Positions 1 to 8,876 of a DNA stretch of 64,000 nt are shown in pieces. The stretch comes from Heyndrickxia coagulans DSM 1 = ATCC 7050 (GTDB taxonomy: Bacteria > Bacillota > Bacilli > Bacillales > Bacillaceae_C), in the NCBI RefSeq assembly GCF_000290615.1, contig NZ_ALAS01000125.1, positions 1-64,000 of the forward strand, in the 5' to 3' direction. Positions within the stretch are counted from its first letter, which is position 1; every line of letters starts with the position of its first letter. The translations under genes and the position numbers were made by a program. Below the pieces are notes generated by a model. That model was not told the DNA's origin. It saw nothing but the letters and a program-made list of their open reading frames with translations, and did not search any database.

Positions 1-273
1 GATGTTCATTCAGGGTGTACATTTAGATAGTAGAGTGTCTTCCCATTTTTTTCCACTCTTTTGCCCCTTCGAGTAAAATTTTACACATACCATCATTATA
101 CATCAAAATGCCATTGATATTTCGGAAGACAGCTGCGTATACTCCAATAGCGGGTCATGCATTTTACGGCCAGGCAAAAACAGTTTGAAACCAAACCGCG
201 GGCCGTGCATGATGCATCATCCAGCCCTGGGCAGAAAGGAGAGCCCTCCTTTTCCCTTCTATACGGGGAAGCC
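1..273. other. Non-coding stretch downstream of recO
   Basis: No convincing gene is seen here on either strand. On the minus strand there is a TATAAT at 95-100, but nothing close to TTGACA at 16-18 bases upstream, so a promoter is only a possibility. A short inverted repeat pairs 32-37 with 54-59. In B. subtilis recO is followed by the glycyl-tRNA synthetase genes, so this may be the start of their leader, but the window ends before that can be tested. A perfect 12-base palindrome lies at 209-220. Confidence 0.4.
235..252 (-). terminator. Weak terminator-like hairpin after recO
   Basis: A 7-bp stem (235-241 with 246-252) encloses the four-base loop AGCC, 22 bases past the recO stop codon. 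The run of U after the stem is only three long, so termination would be weak. Confidence 0.35.
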
Positions 274-1041
274 TTATGCATTGTCCGGCCCAAGCTTTTT
301 TTCAAGCGCCTCTATCTGGTTGAGAAACCGGCCGGCTTTCAATTGCAGGCCGGTATATTCATCATAATACATGGAAATGGCCGTTCTCAGTTCTTTTTTT
401 GTCGAGTCTTTGACAGAAATGCTACCGAGCCGGTTGATGTCCAGAAAATAAAAAAGCCGGAGCAGGCGGATAACCGGCTGTGGCAACGGAAGCCGGTACG
501 GGTCGCGCGCAAAACAGCGGTGGCAAAGAAGGCCATTTTCCCGGATGGAAAACGCAAAGGGCCCTTCCGTGTTTCCGCATACCGCACATCGGTCCATCAC
601 CGGGTACATGCCGAGCACATTCAGCATCTTCATTTCAAAGATGTCCCTGATAATTTCCGGGTCATAGCCTTCATCAATATATTCGAGTGTCCGGAGCAAA
701 AGTTCGAACACAAACGGATTCTTTTTTCTATCTTCAACCGCCCGGCCTAAAAGTTCCACCACATAGGCGGCATACGCCGTTTTAAAAATATCTTCGCGGA
801 TATGGCGCATCGGTGAGACGGCCTCTCCCTGCTGAAGGGTGGCAAGGCCGCGCGACGGCTGAAAAAGGAAATTCCCATATGTAAAAACCTGGGAAACCGC
901 AGCCAGCCGGCTGTTCGGCTTTTTGGCTCCGCGCGCCATAAAGCCCAGCTTCCCAAATTCTCTCGTGTAAATATGCAGGATTTTATTGGATTCGCCGTAG
1001 TCGGTATTTTTAATGACGATCCCTTCACATTTTTCAAACAA
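274..1041 (-). CDS. recO: DNA repair protein RecO
   Basis: RecO loads RecA onto SSB-coated single-stranded DNA in the RecFOR pathway. The N-terminal OB-fold begins FEKCEGIVI and contains the family stretch MARGAKKPNSRL. The C-terminal half carries a four-cysteine zinc site, CAVC followed by CHRC about 20 residues on. I chose the TTG at 1041: AGAGGTGG lies 8 bases upstream, and the product is 255 residues, the B. subtilis length. A GTG three codons earlier is the alternative. The gene is the last of the yqfC-to-recO unit and follows yqzL by 39 bases. Confidence 0.95.
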   Translation of the reverse strand: MFEKCEGIVIKNTDYGESNKILHIYTREFGKLGFMARGAKKPNSRLAAVSQVFTYGNFLFQPSRGLATLQQGEAVSPMRHIREDIFKTAYAAYVVELLGRAVEDRKKNPFVFELLLRTLEYIDEGYDPEIIRDIFEMKMLNVLGMYPVMDRCAVCGNTEGPFAFSIRENGLLCHRCFARDPYRLPLPQPVIRLLRLFYFLDINRLGSISVKDSTKKELRTAISMYYDEYTGLQLKAGRFLNQIEALEKKLGPDNA

Positions 1042-1080
1042 CCTCTCCACCTCTTGCCCGGCAGGCAGTGCGGCATATCC

Positions 1081-1224
1081 TTAAATAATGGAAAAATCCG
1101 CATCTGCCGGATCTTCGTCACGTTCATACCGGTCCTGGCGCCGGTCCCTTTCCAGTTCCTTAAAAAGCAGGTACGTATCAATATTGCCGGTATCCGCAAA
1201 GACTTTCCAGGTAAATTCTAACAT
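1081..1224 (-). CDS. yqzL: YqzL family small protein
   Basis: This 47-residue protein starts MLEFTWKVFADTGNIDTYLL and ends in an acidic tail, ADADFSII. It matches the YqzL family of Bacillus, which always sits between era and recO, in sequence feel, length and position. Its function is not known. It has no signal peptide or membrane segment. It overlaps neither neighbour: era ends 118 bases upstream and recO starts 39 bases downstream. Confidence 0.88.
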   Translation of the reverse strand: MLEFTWKVFADTGNIDTYLLFKELERDRRQDRYERDEDPADADFSII

Positions 1225-1342
1225 ATTCACCACGCCTTTCATGTTGTAGGTCATGAAATTTCATTAAAAGTCTTTAATAGCTTCACCAGGGGACATGCAA
1301 ACATTCGGGGTAAAAATTTACAACCAAAAGCGGGCGCCAAAA

Positions 1343-2251
1343 TCAATATTCGTCTTCCCGGAAACCGAAATCGCGCAGCTGGCTGATTTTATTCCGCCAA
1401 TCTTTCTGCACTTTTACCCATAATTCCAAATAAACTTGCGACCCGAGCAAATTTTCAATATCAGCCCTTGCTCTTTTGCCGATCTCTTTCAACATACTTC
1501 CCTGCCTGCCGATGATAATCCCCTTTTGGGACGGCCGTTCGACAACGATCGTCGCCATCACGCGGATGACATCCTTGTTCTCCGCCTGCTCTATTTTCTC
1601 AATGACAACTGCAATCGAATGCGGCACTTCTTCTCTTGTAAGCTGCAATGCTTTTTCGCGGATCAGTTCCGAAATGATGAACCGTTCCGGATGGTCCGTC
1701 ACCTGGTCCGCCGGATAATACTGCGGCCCTTCCGGCAAATATTCCTTGATGGCACCGAGCAGCCGGCCGACGTTATTTCCTCCGAGCGCGGAAATCGGGA
1801 CCACTTCACGGAACGGGTATAAATCTTTGTACTGTTCAATAAAGGCAAGCAAATCATCCGGATGGACGAGGTCAATTTTGTTGATGACCAAAAAAACAGG
1901 CGTGCGCACGTGTTTAAGCAGGTCGATAATGTACTCGTCGCCGCGGCCGCGTTTTTCTTCCGCATTGACCATAAATAAAATCAGGTCCACTTCTTTTAAT
2001 GTGTCCGTGGCTGATTTTACCATGAAGTCGCCAAGCTTATGCTTCGGTTTATGAATGCCAGGTGTATCAATAAAAATCATCTGTGCATCATCAGCTGTGT
2101 AAACGCCCTGTATCTTATTCCTTGTGGTCTGCGGCTTATCGCTCATGATGGCGATTTTTTGCCCGACCACCTGGTTGATGAAAGTGGACTTCCCGACATT
2201 CGGGCGTCCAATGATAGAAATAAAGCCTGATTTATATGTTGGTTGTTCCAT
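1343..2251 (-). CDS. era: GTPase Era, ribosome assembly factor
   Basis: Era is an essential GTPase that binds the 3' end of 16S rRNA during 30S maturation. The 302-residue product has the P-loop GRPNVGKS near residue 16, DTPG (switch II) near 62 and NKID near 124. The C-terminal KH domain has the GxxG-type segment [13 protein letters not shown]. Length is normal. It is separated from dgkA by 360 bases and has its own likely promoter at 2323-2351. In B. subtilis cdd lies directly upstream; here it is absent. Confidence 0.98.
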   Translation of the reverse strand: MEQPTYKSGFISIIGRPNVGKSTFINQVVGQKIAIMSDKPQTTRNKIQGVYTADDAQMIFIDTPGIHKPKHKLGDFMVKSATDTLKEVDLILFMVNAEEKRGRGDEYIIDLLKHVRTPVFLVINKIDLVHPDDLLAFIEQYKDLYPFREVVPISALGGNNVGRLLGAIKEYLPEGPQYYPADQVTDHPERFIISELIREKALQLTREEVPHSIAVVIEKIEQAENKDVIRVMATIVVERPSQKGIIIGRQGSMLKEIGKRARADIENLLGSQVYLELWVKVQKDWRNKISQLRDFGFREDEY

Positions 2252-2611
2252 GCAAATCCTCCGTTGAATAAGCGCCCGAAAGCAGCTTTACCATTGTTTC
2301 CATATCTTTTCCCCTTACCTATATTTTACTACAAATATGACCAAAAGTTAAAATGTATTTTTCATTACTTTTGAATATTTTAAAGGTTCGTGAAAATATT
2401 GTCGACTCGTGGCGTGTTTGCACTGATTTTAGCGTCACTTGCATGCCATGGCCGTTTTCAAGCAATGCGATTACCTTTATTTTAGCGCAACGGCCTGCGC
2501 CTTTCAAATTGCGGCAGATCCCGTTGGCGCCCCTAACTGTACGGCAGCCCGGCCGGATCCGCCATCTGCTTTTTCAGGTGGGGAGAAGCGGGCCATAAAA
2601 AAGAAGCCGCA
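2252..2611. other. dgkA-era gap where cdd is expected
   Basis: This stretch holds no credible coding sequence. The B. subtilis order is dgkA-cdd-era, and no cytidine deaminase motif (HAE or PCxxC) can be found in any frame. Two direct GCGGCTT copies lie just past the dgkA stop codon but form no clear terminator. The era-proximal part contains the likely era promoter. Confidence 0.6.
2323..2351 (-). promoter_or_regulatory. Probable sigma-A promoter of era-yqzL-recO
   Basis: The -35 TTAACT (2346-2351) and -10 TAAAAT (2323-2328) are separated by 17 bases and lie about 70 bases before the era start codon. Each hexamer has one or two mismatches to consensus. Confidence 0.5.
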
Positions 2612-3007
2612 TTAAAAAGCCGCTCCCTGGAATACATGCCATAATTTTGGAAGAAATACGATGCAGCCGATAATGGCCGCAAGCACGGCCCACATCAGGA
2701 CCGCCGCCGCCGCTGCATCTTTCGCAAGCTTGGCAAGCGGATGGTATTTATGCCCCACGGTAAGGTCAACCGCCCGCTCAATTGCTGTGTTCATCAGCTC
2801 CATTGCAATCACGCCGAAAATGGAAAATAAAATGGCGATCCACTCTGTTTTGGAAAGGGAGAAGAAAAATCCGAGCAAACAAGCGCATAACGCCGCCAGA
2901 AGATGAAAACGGAAATTCCGTTCCTGCCGGATGGTTGCAAACAGCCCCTCCACAGCCGGCCGGAAAGGGGTGCGGTATTTCGGGATTTTTTTATCGTTTA
3001 AGTCCAT
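2612..3007 (-). CDS. dgkA: Undecaprenol kinase, DgkA family
   Basis: Gram-positive DgkA is a small integral membrane kinase that phosphorylates undecaprenol for cell-wall lipid carrier recycling. The protein has three membrane helices, the family signature [14 protein letters not shown] and the active-site region [16 protein letters not shown] start it at the ATG at 3007, giving 131 residues and a 17-base overlap with the end of ybeY. A start 15 codons further upstream would add an unlikely basic leader. The sequence ends in a short amphipathic tail. Confidence 0.93.
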   Translation of the reverse strand: MDLNDKKIPKYRTPFRPAVEGLFATIRQERNFRFHLLAALCACLLGFFFSLSKTEWIAILFSIFGVIAMELMNTAIERAVDLTVGHKYHPLAKLAKDAAAAAVLMWAVLAAIIGCIVFLPKLWHVFQGAAF

Positions 3008-3461
3008 AGCGATCGAGGATCTCGTTTTGGCGCCCGAACATTTCCGTTTCATCTTCTTTTGTCATATGGTCATAGCCGAGCAGGTGAAGAAATCCGTGAA
3101 CCGCCAAAAAGCCGAGTTCCCTTTCAAACGAATGCCCGTACTCTCCTGCCTGCTCCCTTGCCCGCGGCACGGAAATGATAATATCCCCGAGCACGCGTGG
3201 CATTTCTGCACCGGTAATTTCGATCTCCCCTTCCCCCATTTCTTCAAGCGCGAACGAAATGACATCGGTCGGCTGGTCTTTGCCGCGGTAATCGCGGTTG
3301 ATTTCGCGGATCCCTTCATTATCCGTAAAAGTTACCGACAACTCGGTGCCGTCCTCCACCCCTTCCTGCCGGGCTGCATAATCGAGCAATGTCCGGACAA
3401 GCTCGAGATGCTCCGCTTTCAGCTCATTTGTTTCATCCATCATATCGAGTGATAATGTCAT
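2991..3461 (-). CDS. ybeY: Endoribonuclease YbeY, rRNA maturation factor
   Basis: YbeY is a zinc-dependent endoribonuclease needed for 16S rRNA 3' end processing and ribosome quality control. The metal site [11 protein letters not shown] is intact near residue 125, and the family stretch FVDNE-type [16 protein letters not shown] precedes it. I start at the ATG at 3461 (TLSLDMMDE follows), which has AAGGATGG at good spacing and matches the B. subtilis N-terminus. An ATG nine bases upstream sits too close to that ribosome binding site. It is followed by the overlapping dgkA. Confidence 0.97.
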   Translation of the reverse strand: MTLSLDMMDETNELKAEHLELVRTLLDYAARQEGVEDGTELSVTFTDNEGIREINRDYRGKDQPTDVISFALEEMGEGEIEITGAEMPRVLGDIIISVPRAREQAGEYGHSFERELGFLAVHGFLHLLGYDHMTKEDETEMFGRQNEILDRYGLKR

Positions 3462-3498
3462 GTCAGCCATCCTTTTTCGTTATTTTTACGGGATACCC

Positions 3499-4900
3499 TT
3501 ATTTCGGATACTGGATCCTTGAATGAAAGATGCCGTTAAGCGTCTCGCAAAGCGTGCGTTTAACGGTCTCCAGTTCTTTCAGGGTAATGTCACATTCATT
3601 AAATTGCCCATCCATAATGCGCCCTTGCACGATATTGCCGACTAAATTTTGAATGTCATCGGGCGTCAGATGGTTCATGGATCGGACAGCCGCTTCCACG
3701 CTGTCCGCAATGTTGATGACAGCCGCTTCTTTCGTCTGCGGCTTCGGGCCCGGGTAACGGAACGCTTCTTCTTTCACATCCGGGTTTTGCGCTTTTGCTT
3801 TATGGTAAAAATACTTCAGCAAAGTCGTGCCGTGATGCTGTTCGGCAATATCCGAAAAAGCTTTCGGCAGCTTATATTTTTTCAATGTTTCTGCCCCGTC
3901 TTTTGCATGGGCAATGATAATATCCCTGCTTGTTTCAGGCGAAAGGCGGTCATGCGGATTCGGGATATTCAGCTGATTTTCGATAAAAAAATGCGGCCGT
4001 TTTGTTTTCCCAATATCATGATAATAGCTGCCGACCCTGGCAAGGAGACCATTCGCCCCGATCGCTTCACAAGCCGCTTCGGCAAGATTGTCAACCATCA
4101 GGCTATGGTGATACGTGCCCGGTGCTTCCGTCAAAATCTTCTTCAAAAGCGGGTGGTTCGGATTGGACAGCTCCACATGGCGGATCGGCGACAAAATGCC
4201 GAACGCCGCTTCAAAAAAAGGCTGCAACCCCATCACAAGCACGGCGGACAAAATGCCGGAAAGAAACGCAAATGAAAGGGTATATAAAAAGTCCATCTTT
4301 ACGATCTGGCCGGCATTCAAAAAATAGATGGCACCTACCGCAAGCACATTCAATAGCGCTGCAAAAATCCCGGTTTTAAACAAACGCGTGCTCCGGTCGT
4401 TTCGGCAAAAGCAAAATGCCTCCTGTCCCTGTAATAAGTGCGTATACAACCATCTCGGCGTTAAATGTATCTGCAATGTCACCGTGAAATTCGATGCTCG
4501 CACAAGCGGCAAGCAGGGCTGAAAGCAAAAAGGCGGAACGGTCCCTGAGCAAAATCCGGGCGAGCAGCGGCACCATTGCAGCCGGATAGGCGTACTCGAT
4601 GCCCGGAATCTCAAGATGGGTCAAGATCCCTGCCATCTTCATTAACGCAAGGGCAATGACAAGAATCAGGCCGGCCATGACAAGCCGGTTTTGTGCCGGG
4701 CCGCTGTCAAACGTATAGACTTTCGCAACACTAGCGGCCGCCAGCTGTTTTTCTTCTTTTGTTTTTTCTTCGTCGATGACCGTTTTCGGAGAACGGATTG
4801 TATTGTTCGCAACTGAAAACAGTTTGATATCATACGTCTGGGGCCTAATGTTCGGATAAAAAATGCCGAATAAAATAAGGGCCAGTAAAAACAGGATCAC
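3499..4900 (-). pseudogene. pgpH: pgpH, c-di-AMP phosphodiesterase, decayed
   Basis: Intact PgpH (YqfF, about 700 residues) has an extracellular 7TMR-HDED sensor, seven membrane helices and a cytosolic HD phosphodiesterase domain that hydrolyses c-di-AMP. Here the N-terminal signal-anchor region (LFGIFYPNIRPQTYDIKLFS) runs only to about 4700 and then jumps in frame into the membrane helices, so most of the sensor is deleted. Near 4395-4425 the frame shifts: LLLPKR stops in one frame while NDRSTRLFKTG continues in another. The HD domain (YHHSLMV, YYHDIGKTKRP) reads on to a normal end. About 467 codons remain. A TGA lies directly upstream of the GTG at 4900, so the start may be damaged too. Confidence 0.85.
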
Positions 4901-5033
4901 GAATCATTTAAAGCTTAACATCATCCGCAACCTGCCCATTTGCCCGGGAATTTTCATTTGCTTTTCATACACCGCCTTTTGCAATCGCTCTTAACGGTTC
5001 CATCATATCAGTTTTCCGGCAAAAATGCATGGC

Positions 5034-5062
5034 AAAACAACCCGGGTGCCACGGCCCGGGTT
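5034..5062 (-). terminator. Terminator overlapping the phoH stop
   Basis: AACCCGGG (5039-5046) pairs perfectly with CCCGGGTT (5055-5062) around an 8-base loop, and the minus strand continues TTGTTTTG. The stem includes the phoH stop codon, separating phoH from the broken pgpH. Confidence 0.6.
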
Positions 5063-6014
5063 ATGCGTTTTGATAAGCTTCGATAATTTTCGCAACAAGC
5101 GGGTGGCGGACGACATCGCTTTCTTCCAGATAGACGAACGAAATGCCGCGGACTTTCTCCAGCACTCTTTCAGCTGTCAAAAGGCCGGATTCCGCGCCTT
5201 TTGGCAGGTCAATCTGCGTTCTGTCCCCTGTAATCACCATTTTGGAGTGAAAACCGAGGCGGGTCAGAAACATTTTCATTTGTGCCTGTGTCGTATTCTG
5301 CGCTTCATCGAGAATGACGAACGCATCATCAAGTGTGCGCCCGCGCATATAGGCAAGCGGGGCAATTTCGATTGTTTCCCTTTCAATCAGGCGCTGTGTG
5401 TGCTCCGCGCCGAGCACATCGTTTAATGCATCATAGAGCGGGCGCAAATACGGATCGACTTTTTCCTTCAAATCCCCCGGCAAAAACCCGAGGCTTTCCC
5501 CGGCTTCAACAGCCGGGCGGGTTAAAATAATCCTTTTTACCTCGCCGCTTTTTAAAGCATTCACCGCCATTACAACGGCCAAATACGTTTTTCCCGTTCC
5601 GGCCGGGCCGATGCCGAACACAAGGTCATGATGGCGGATCGCCTGGATATAGTCGCGCTGCCCGAATGTCTTGATCCGGATCGCTTTCCCTTTCGCATTC
5701 CGGGCAATTTCTTCTTCGTACAGGCTTCCCAAATATTCAAGATGGCCCTTTTTTTCCATTTCGACAGCGTAAAGCACATCGCGCCCGCTGATCGTGATGC
5801 CTTTTTTAATCAAACCAAGCAGTTCGGACATGACGGCGATCACCCTTTCCGCCGCATCTTCTTTGCCGCTTGCCTGGATCGTTTCGCCGCGGGTGAGGAT
5901 ATGGACCCCGTAGGCATCCTCGAGCATTTTCAGATGATGGTCGGAAATGCCGAATAAAAGCACTGCTTCGTTTGTATTCTCCAATTGAAGTTTTGCCGTA
6001 CTTTCTTCTGTCAT
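5061..6014 (-). CDS. phoH: PhoH-like ATPase
   Basis: This is a cytosolic P-loop ATPase of the PhoH family, often found beside ybeY and linked to RNA metabolism; its exact substrate is unsettled. The 317-residue protein has an N-terminal KH-like region, the Walker A motif GPAGTGKT near residue 140 and the Walker B segment FVILDEAQN near 232. The start overlaps the end of yqfD by four bases (ATGA), indicating translational coupling. A strong hairpin at the stop codon suggests that most transcription ends here before the damaged pgpH. Confidence 0.95.
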   Translation of the reverse strand: MTEESTAKLQLENTNEAVLLFGISDHHLKMLEDAYGVHILTRGETIQASGKEDAAERVIAVMSELLGLIKKGITISGRDVLYAVEMEKKGHLEYLGSLYEEEIARNAKGKAIRIKTFGQRDYIQAIRHHDLVFGIGPAGTGKTYLAVVMAVNALKSGEVKRIILTRPAVEAGESLGFLPGDLKEKVDPYLRPLYDALNDVLGAEHTQRLIERETIEIAPLAYMRGRTLDDAFVILDEAQNTTQAQMKMFLTRLGFHSKMVITGDRTQIDLPKGAESGLLTAERVLEKVRGISFVYLEESDVVRHPLVAKIIEAYQNA

Positions 6015-7204
6015 TCTAAGTCTCCTTGAGCAATTGGTTTTGCGATTGCGATATTTTCTACTACTTCGTAATAAATCATCATTTTTAATGTACCATTGCG
6101 GACATGTTCTTGCAAAACATATTCATCCGTAACGGTTGCTTCTTTTGGCAGTTTTTTGCGCAAATCCTGCCTTGCTAATTTTTTTGCTTCTGTTTCAGCC
6201 TCTTTTTTGGTATAATTTCTGTCCCGCTCTTCTTTCTCGCGGACCGTTTCCCTGATAAAGCGGACCGGCAATGTCCATTTTAAAAACTTGACCTTTTCTG
6301 CTTCTTCCGATGTCCGGTACTGTTTAAAACGGGGGGTCCGGAAGCCCCATATGTGCAGCTTCATCGAGCCGATTCCAATATAATATTTTTGGGCTGCATT
6401 GCCGGTATACACTTGAAAACGGGAGGAAAGCGGAAGTTCAACCGCCGTTTTATACCACGTTTTTCCGTATACTTTCCCTTTGGCTGCCACAGGGTATTTT
6501 TCTTTATCATTCCCAATGACACCGGAAACAAGCAGCTGGCCTTTTTTGACATACTGGTTAATTTTTACAACCGGCTTGCCTTTTTCAACAAACATATTTT
6601 CCACCACCGCTTTCTGTGAAGCGACAAGATGCTGTGGGCCCGGATTTTTCACCGGTTCCGGCATGTTTTTCTCCACAACGGTAAAATGATAGGTTGTCCC
6701 GCGCAGCTCCACGCCGACCCATGTCACGTCCGGAAGATTGTTTGTCAGCTTGCGCTGGATGGTTTCAATATCATCGAGAAAAAACTGTGAATGCCCTGTT
6801 TGAATGCCCAGTTTGTCCAATTGTTTGCGGATTTCGTGCTCGGTTTTTGGCGTTGCGCCTTTGATCTCCACGCCCCAAACCATGTTGGAAAGCACCGTGA
6901 TCACGGCAAGAAAGAGAAAAAAGCCGAACAGGAATCCGGCGTTTTTCAGCGTCCTTTTCCATAAAAAAGGAACGCCGCGCCCCCTTAAAAAGCGGACATG
7001 CAAATCTTGTCCCCTTACTGCTTTTCTGAGCTGGTGAATGTCTGAAAGGCGCAATTCGAACGTGACGGCCATGGTGCCCTGCCGCCTGACATTCCAAACA
7101 GCGAGGCCGGCTCTTGTCAGCTGGTTGATAAAGCGTTCGATCCCTTTTCCCTCAATTTTTACAGCCACCGACCCCTGTAAAAAAGTTACCCAATGATTTT
7201 TCAA
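6011..7204 (-). CDS. yqfD: Sporulation protein YqfD
   Basis: YqfD is made in the mother cell under sigma-E in Bacillus and is needed for efficient sporulation; its biochemical role is unknown. The 397-residue protein has a basic N-terminal domain, one membrane helix at about residues 87-106 (FLFGFFLFLAVITVL) and a large C-terminal domain rich in beta-strand. The TTG start at 7204 is preceded by AGGGGTGG at six bases. It follows yqfC by 12 bases and overlaps phoH by four. Confidence 0.93.
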   Translation of the reverse strand: MKNHWVTFLQGSVAVKIEGKGIERFINQLTRAGLAVWNVRRQGTMAVTFELRLSDIHQLRKAVRGQDLHVRFLRGRGVPFLWKRTLKNAGFLFGFFLFLAVITVLSNMVWGVEIKGATPKTEHEIRKQLDKLGIQTGHSQFFLDDIETIQRKLTNNLPDVTWVGVELRGTTYHFTVVEKNMPEPVKNPGPQHLVASQKAVVENMFVEKGKPVVKINQYVKKGQLLVSGVIGNDKEKYPVAAKGKVYGKTWYKTAVELPLSSRFQVYTGNAAQKYYIGIGSMKLHIWGFRTPRFKQYRTSEEAEKVKFLKWTLPVRFIRETVREKEERDRNYTKKEAETEAKKLARQDLRKKLPKEATVTDEYVLQEHVRNGTLKMMIYYEVVENIAIAKPIAQGDLE

Positions 7205-7216
7205 CCAAAGCCACCC

Positions 7217-7501
7217 CTATCCGTTCAAATACAACACTTCATCTATTTTGCCTTCCAATAAAATTTCTTCGGGCAAGATCGTTTTGATGACAAAAGACCG
7301 GCCTTTGATTAAGAGCTGCCCGTTTTTTAAAAGCAGCCGGACTTCTTTATCGGAAAAAGTCAAAAGGCCGCGGTGGTTCTCAACATAAATATGAATTTGG
7401 CCGATCATCGTGATTCTCGGTAGGTCCATCATGACATCCTGCGGAAGGTCCATTTTTTGTGACATCCAGTTTTGCAAATGCTGCCGCCATTTTTTCGCCA
7501 T
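7217..7501 (-). CDS. yqfC: Sporulation protein YqfC
   Basis: This 94-residue soluble protein belongs to the YqfC/YabP family. It has the core IGQIHIYVENHRGLL and the C-terminal motif KTILPEEILLEGKI. Members are sigma-E-dependent and lie upstream of yqfD, as here. The ATG at 7501 has GAAAGGGGG upstream. No confident sigma-E promoter could be picked out in the 150 bases upstream. It heads the yqfC-yqfD-phoH-(pgpH)-ybeY-dgkA run. Confidence 0.92.
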   Translation of the reverse strand: MAKKWRQHLQNWMSQKMDLPQDVMMDLPRITMIGQIHIYVENHRGLLTFSDKEVRLLLKNGQLLIKGRSFVIKTILPEEILLEGKIDEVLYLNG

Positions 7502-7651
7502 AAAAAGAACCCCCTTTCATCTCATATTTATGAAATAAAAAAGGGGTTCATCACTTTATTTGCAGTTTTTTTGTCCGAAACGTCCGGGACCGTTTGGAAA
7601 CCCGTGTTTCCGGTTCAAGGATACGGCAAAGGTGCGGTAAAAAGCACAACG

Positions 7652-7680
7652 AAAAGCCGGAAATCATATTGATTTCCGGC
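7652..7680 (-). terminator. Terminator of rpsU-yqeY
   Basis: An 11-bp perfect stem (7656-7666 with 7670-7680) has a three-base loop and is followed on the minus strand by TTTTC. It lies 14 bases past the yqeY stop codon. Confidence 0.75.
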
Positions 7681-7694
7681 TTATATGAGAAAGG

Positions 7695-8141
7695 TCAGGA
7701 TAATTGCTGTTGCACAATATTTCTTACAACCGTACCGTCAGCTTTGCCTTTTACTTTCGGCATGACGGCTCCCATAACTTTTCCGAAATCAGCTTTAGAC
7801 CCGGCATGCACTTCTTCAATGGTCTGCCGGACAATTTCACGCACTTCGTCTTCAGAAAGCTGCTCCGGCAAATATGCGTTCACATATGCCAATTCTTTTT
7901 CTGCTTTTTCAACAAGGTCACTGCGACCTGCATTTTTAAATTCCTGGAGGGAGTCTTTCCGTTGCTTCACTTCGCGAGAAAGGACTGTCAACTCTTCATC
8001 ATTCGTCAAACCGTCTTTTCCGAGCCTGATCGCTTCGTTTTGAACAGCTGCCTTAAGCATACGAATTACGGAGAGTCTTTCTTTATCTTTGTTCTTCATC
8101 GCTTGCTTCATATCGCTATTTAAACGCTCGAGAAGACTCAT
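7695..8141 (-). CDS. yqeY: GatB/YqeY domain protein
   Basis: YqeY resembles the tRNA-binding tail domain of GatB; its cellular role is not established. The 148-residue product begins [20 protein letters not shown] and is mostly alpha-helical. The length equals that of B. subtilis YqeY when started at this ATG; a second ATG directly before it is possible. GAGGGTGGA lies upstream. It follows rpsU by 14 bases in a two-gene unit closed by the hairpin at 7656-7680. Confidence 0.95.
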   Translation of the reverse strand: MSLLERLNSDMKQAMKNKDKERLSVIRMLKAAVQNEAIRLGKDGLTNDEELTVLSREVKQRKDSLQEFKNAGRSDLVEKAEKELAYVNAYLPEQLSEDEVREIVRQTIEEVHAGSKADFGKVMGAVMPKVKGKADGTVVRNIVQQQLS

Positions 8142-8155
8142 CATTCCACCCTCTC

Positions 8156-8329
8156 TTACCACTTACGTTTTCTAGCAGCTTCTGATTTCTTTTTGCGTCT
8201 TACGCTTGGTTTTTCATAAAATTCGCGCTTTCTGTATTCCTGTAAAGTTCCGGTTTTCGAAACAGTACGTTTAAAGCGGCGAAGCGCATCATCAAGCGAC
8301 TCGTTTTTTCGAACGACAGTTTTAGACAT
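8156..8329 (-). CDS. rpsU: 30S ribosomal protein S21
   Basis: S21 is a small basic protein near the mRNA exit platform of the 30S subunit. The 57-residue sequence starts [20 protein letters not shown] and ends in the family's basic tail [12 protein letters not shown]. The ATG at 8329 follows the strong ribosome binding site GGAGGGAAAG. It is the first gene after the sigma-A promoter at 8393-8421. Confidence 0.98.
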   Translation of the reverse strand: MSKTVVRKNESLDDALRRFKRTVSKTGTLQEYRKREFYEKPSVRRKKKSEAARKRKW

Positions 8330-8392
8330 TTCTTTCCCTCCCTCCGAACACAAACGGTTACATGTCAGGTTGAGCAACCCGTGCACTTTATT

Positions 8393-8421
8393 ATTATATA
8401 ATATCCTCCATAACCGGTCAA
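8393..8421 (-). promoter_or_regulatory. Sigma-A promoter of rpsU-yqeY
   Basis: TTGACC (8416-8421) and TATAAT (8393-8398) are separated by exactly 17 bases. This is one of the best vegetative promoters in the window. Transcription would start near 8386, giving a leader of about 55 bases. Confidence 0.88.
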
Positions 8422-8483
8422 CATTTGCGCCTTGTCTTTCGTGATTTGGCTTTTGCCTTATTTGCCCCGCCTGTTCCTCCTTT

Positions 8484-8492
8484 TGGTATAAT
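8484..8492 (+). promoter_or_regulatory. Extended -10 promoter of acylphosphatase gene
   Basis: TGGTATAAT ends at 8492, a consensus -10 with the extended TG. No recognisable -35 is present 17 bases upstream. It lies 30 bases before the start codon and is divergent from the rpsU promoter. Confidence 0.65.
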
Positions 8493-8521
8493 AGAGATCA
8501 AAGAACGATTGGAGGAAGACG

Positions 8522-8806
8522 ATGGAACAACAGGAAACGGCACATATCATTGTTTCAGGAAGGGTACAGGGCGTCGGCTTCCGCTACCACACCCAATTTT
8601 TGGCAAAGCAATACAATATATGCGGGTGGGTCCGCAACAAAGACGATGGCACTGTCGAAGTGATGGCACAAGGCAGGAAAAAAGAGATGGAACAATTTAT
8701 CCGCGGGCTGAAAAAAGGGCCGTCGCGCTTTGCAAAAGTAACCGGAATGGATATTGACTATTTACAGCAGCAAGAACAGTACCGTGATTTTCGTGTGTTG
8801 TATTAA
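8522..8806 (+). CDS. Acylphosphatase
   Basis: Acylphosphatases hydrolyse carboxyl-phosphate bonds in small metabolites such as acetyl phosphate. The 94-residue protein has the family signature VSGRVQGVGFRYH, with the phosphate-binding loop and catalytic arginine, and the second signature GWVRNKDDGTVEV with its asparagine. The C-terminus ends FRVLY. GGAGGAAGACG precedes the ATG. In B. subtilis the homologue (yflL) lies elsewhere, so this placement between rpsU and the phosphate transporter gene is a local difference. Confidence 0.95.
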   Translation: MEQQETAHIIVSGRVQGVGFRYHTQFLAKQYNICGWVRNKDDGTVEVMAQGRKKEMEQFIRGLKKGPSRFAKVTGMDIDYLQQQEQYRDFRVLY

Positions 8807-8876
8807 ATGGATTTTCCAAATAATAAAAAGGCATGTTCGATACCCCCTTTCCATATGATCATAAGGGGGGAAGGAC

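Noticed and set aside
1-273. Glycyl-tRNA synthetase T-box leader at the left edge
   Set aside because: Expected from B. subtilis gene order and a TATAAT is present, but no T-box core or specifier features are inside the window.
157-750. Long open frame opposite recO
   Set aside because: Mirror of a real gene: no ribosome binding site and no known domain, and recO accounts for the constraint.
2319-2507. 62-codon frame between era and dgkA
   Set aside because: No ribosome binding site or family resemblance; it overlaps the likely era promoter region.
7502-7651. Sigma-E promoter of yqfC
   Set aside because: A CATAAATA resembles a -10, but no -35 of the sigma-E type lies at the needed distance.
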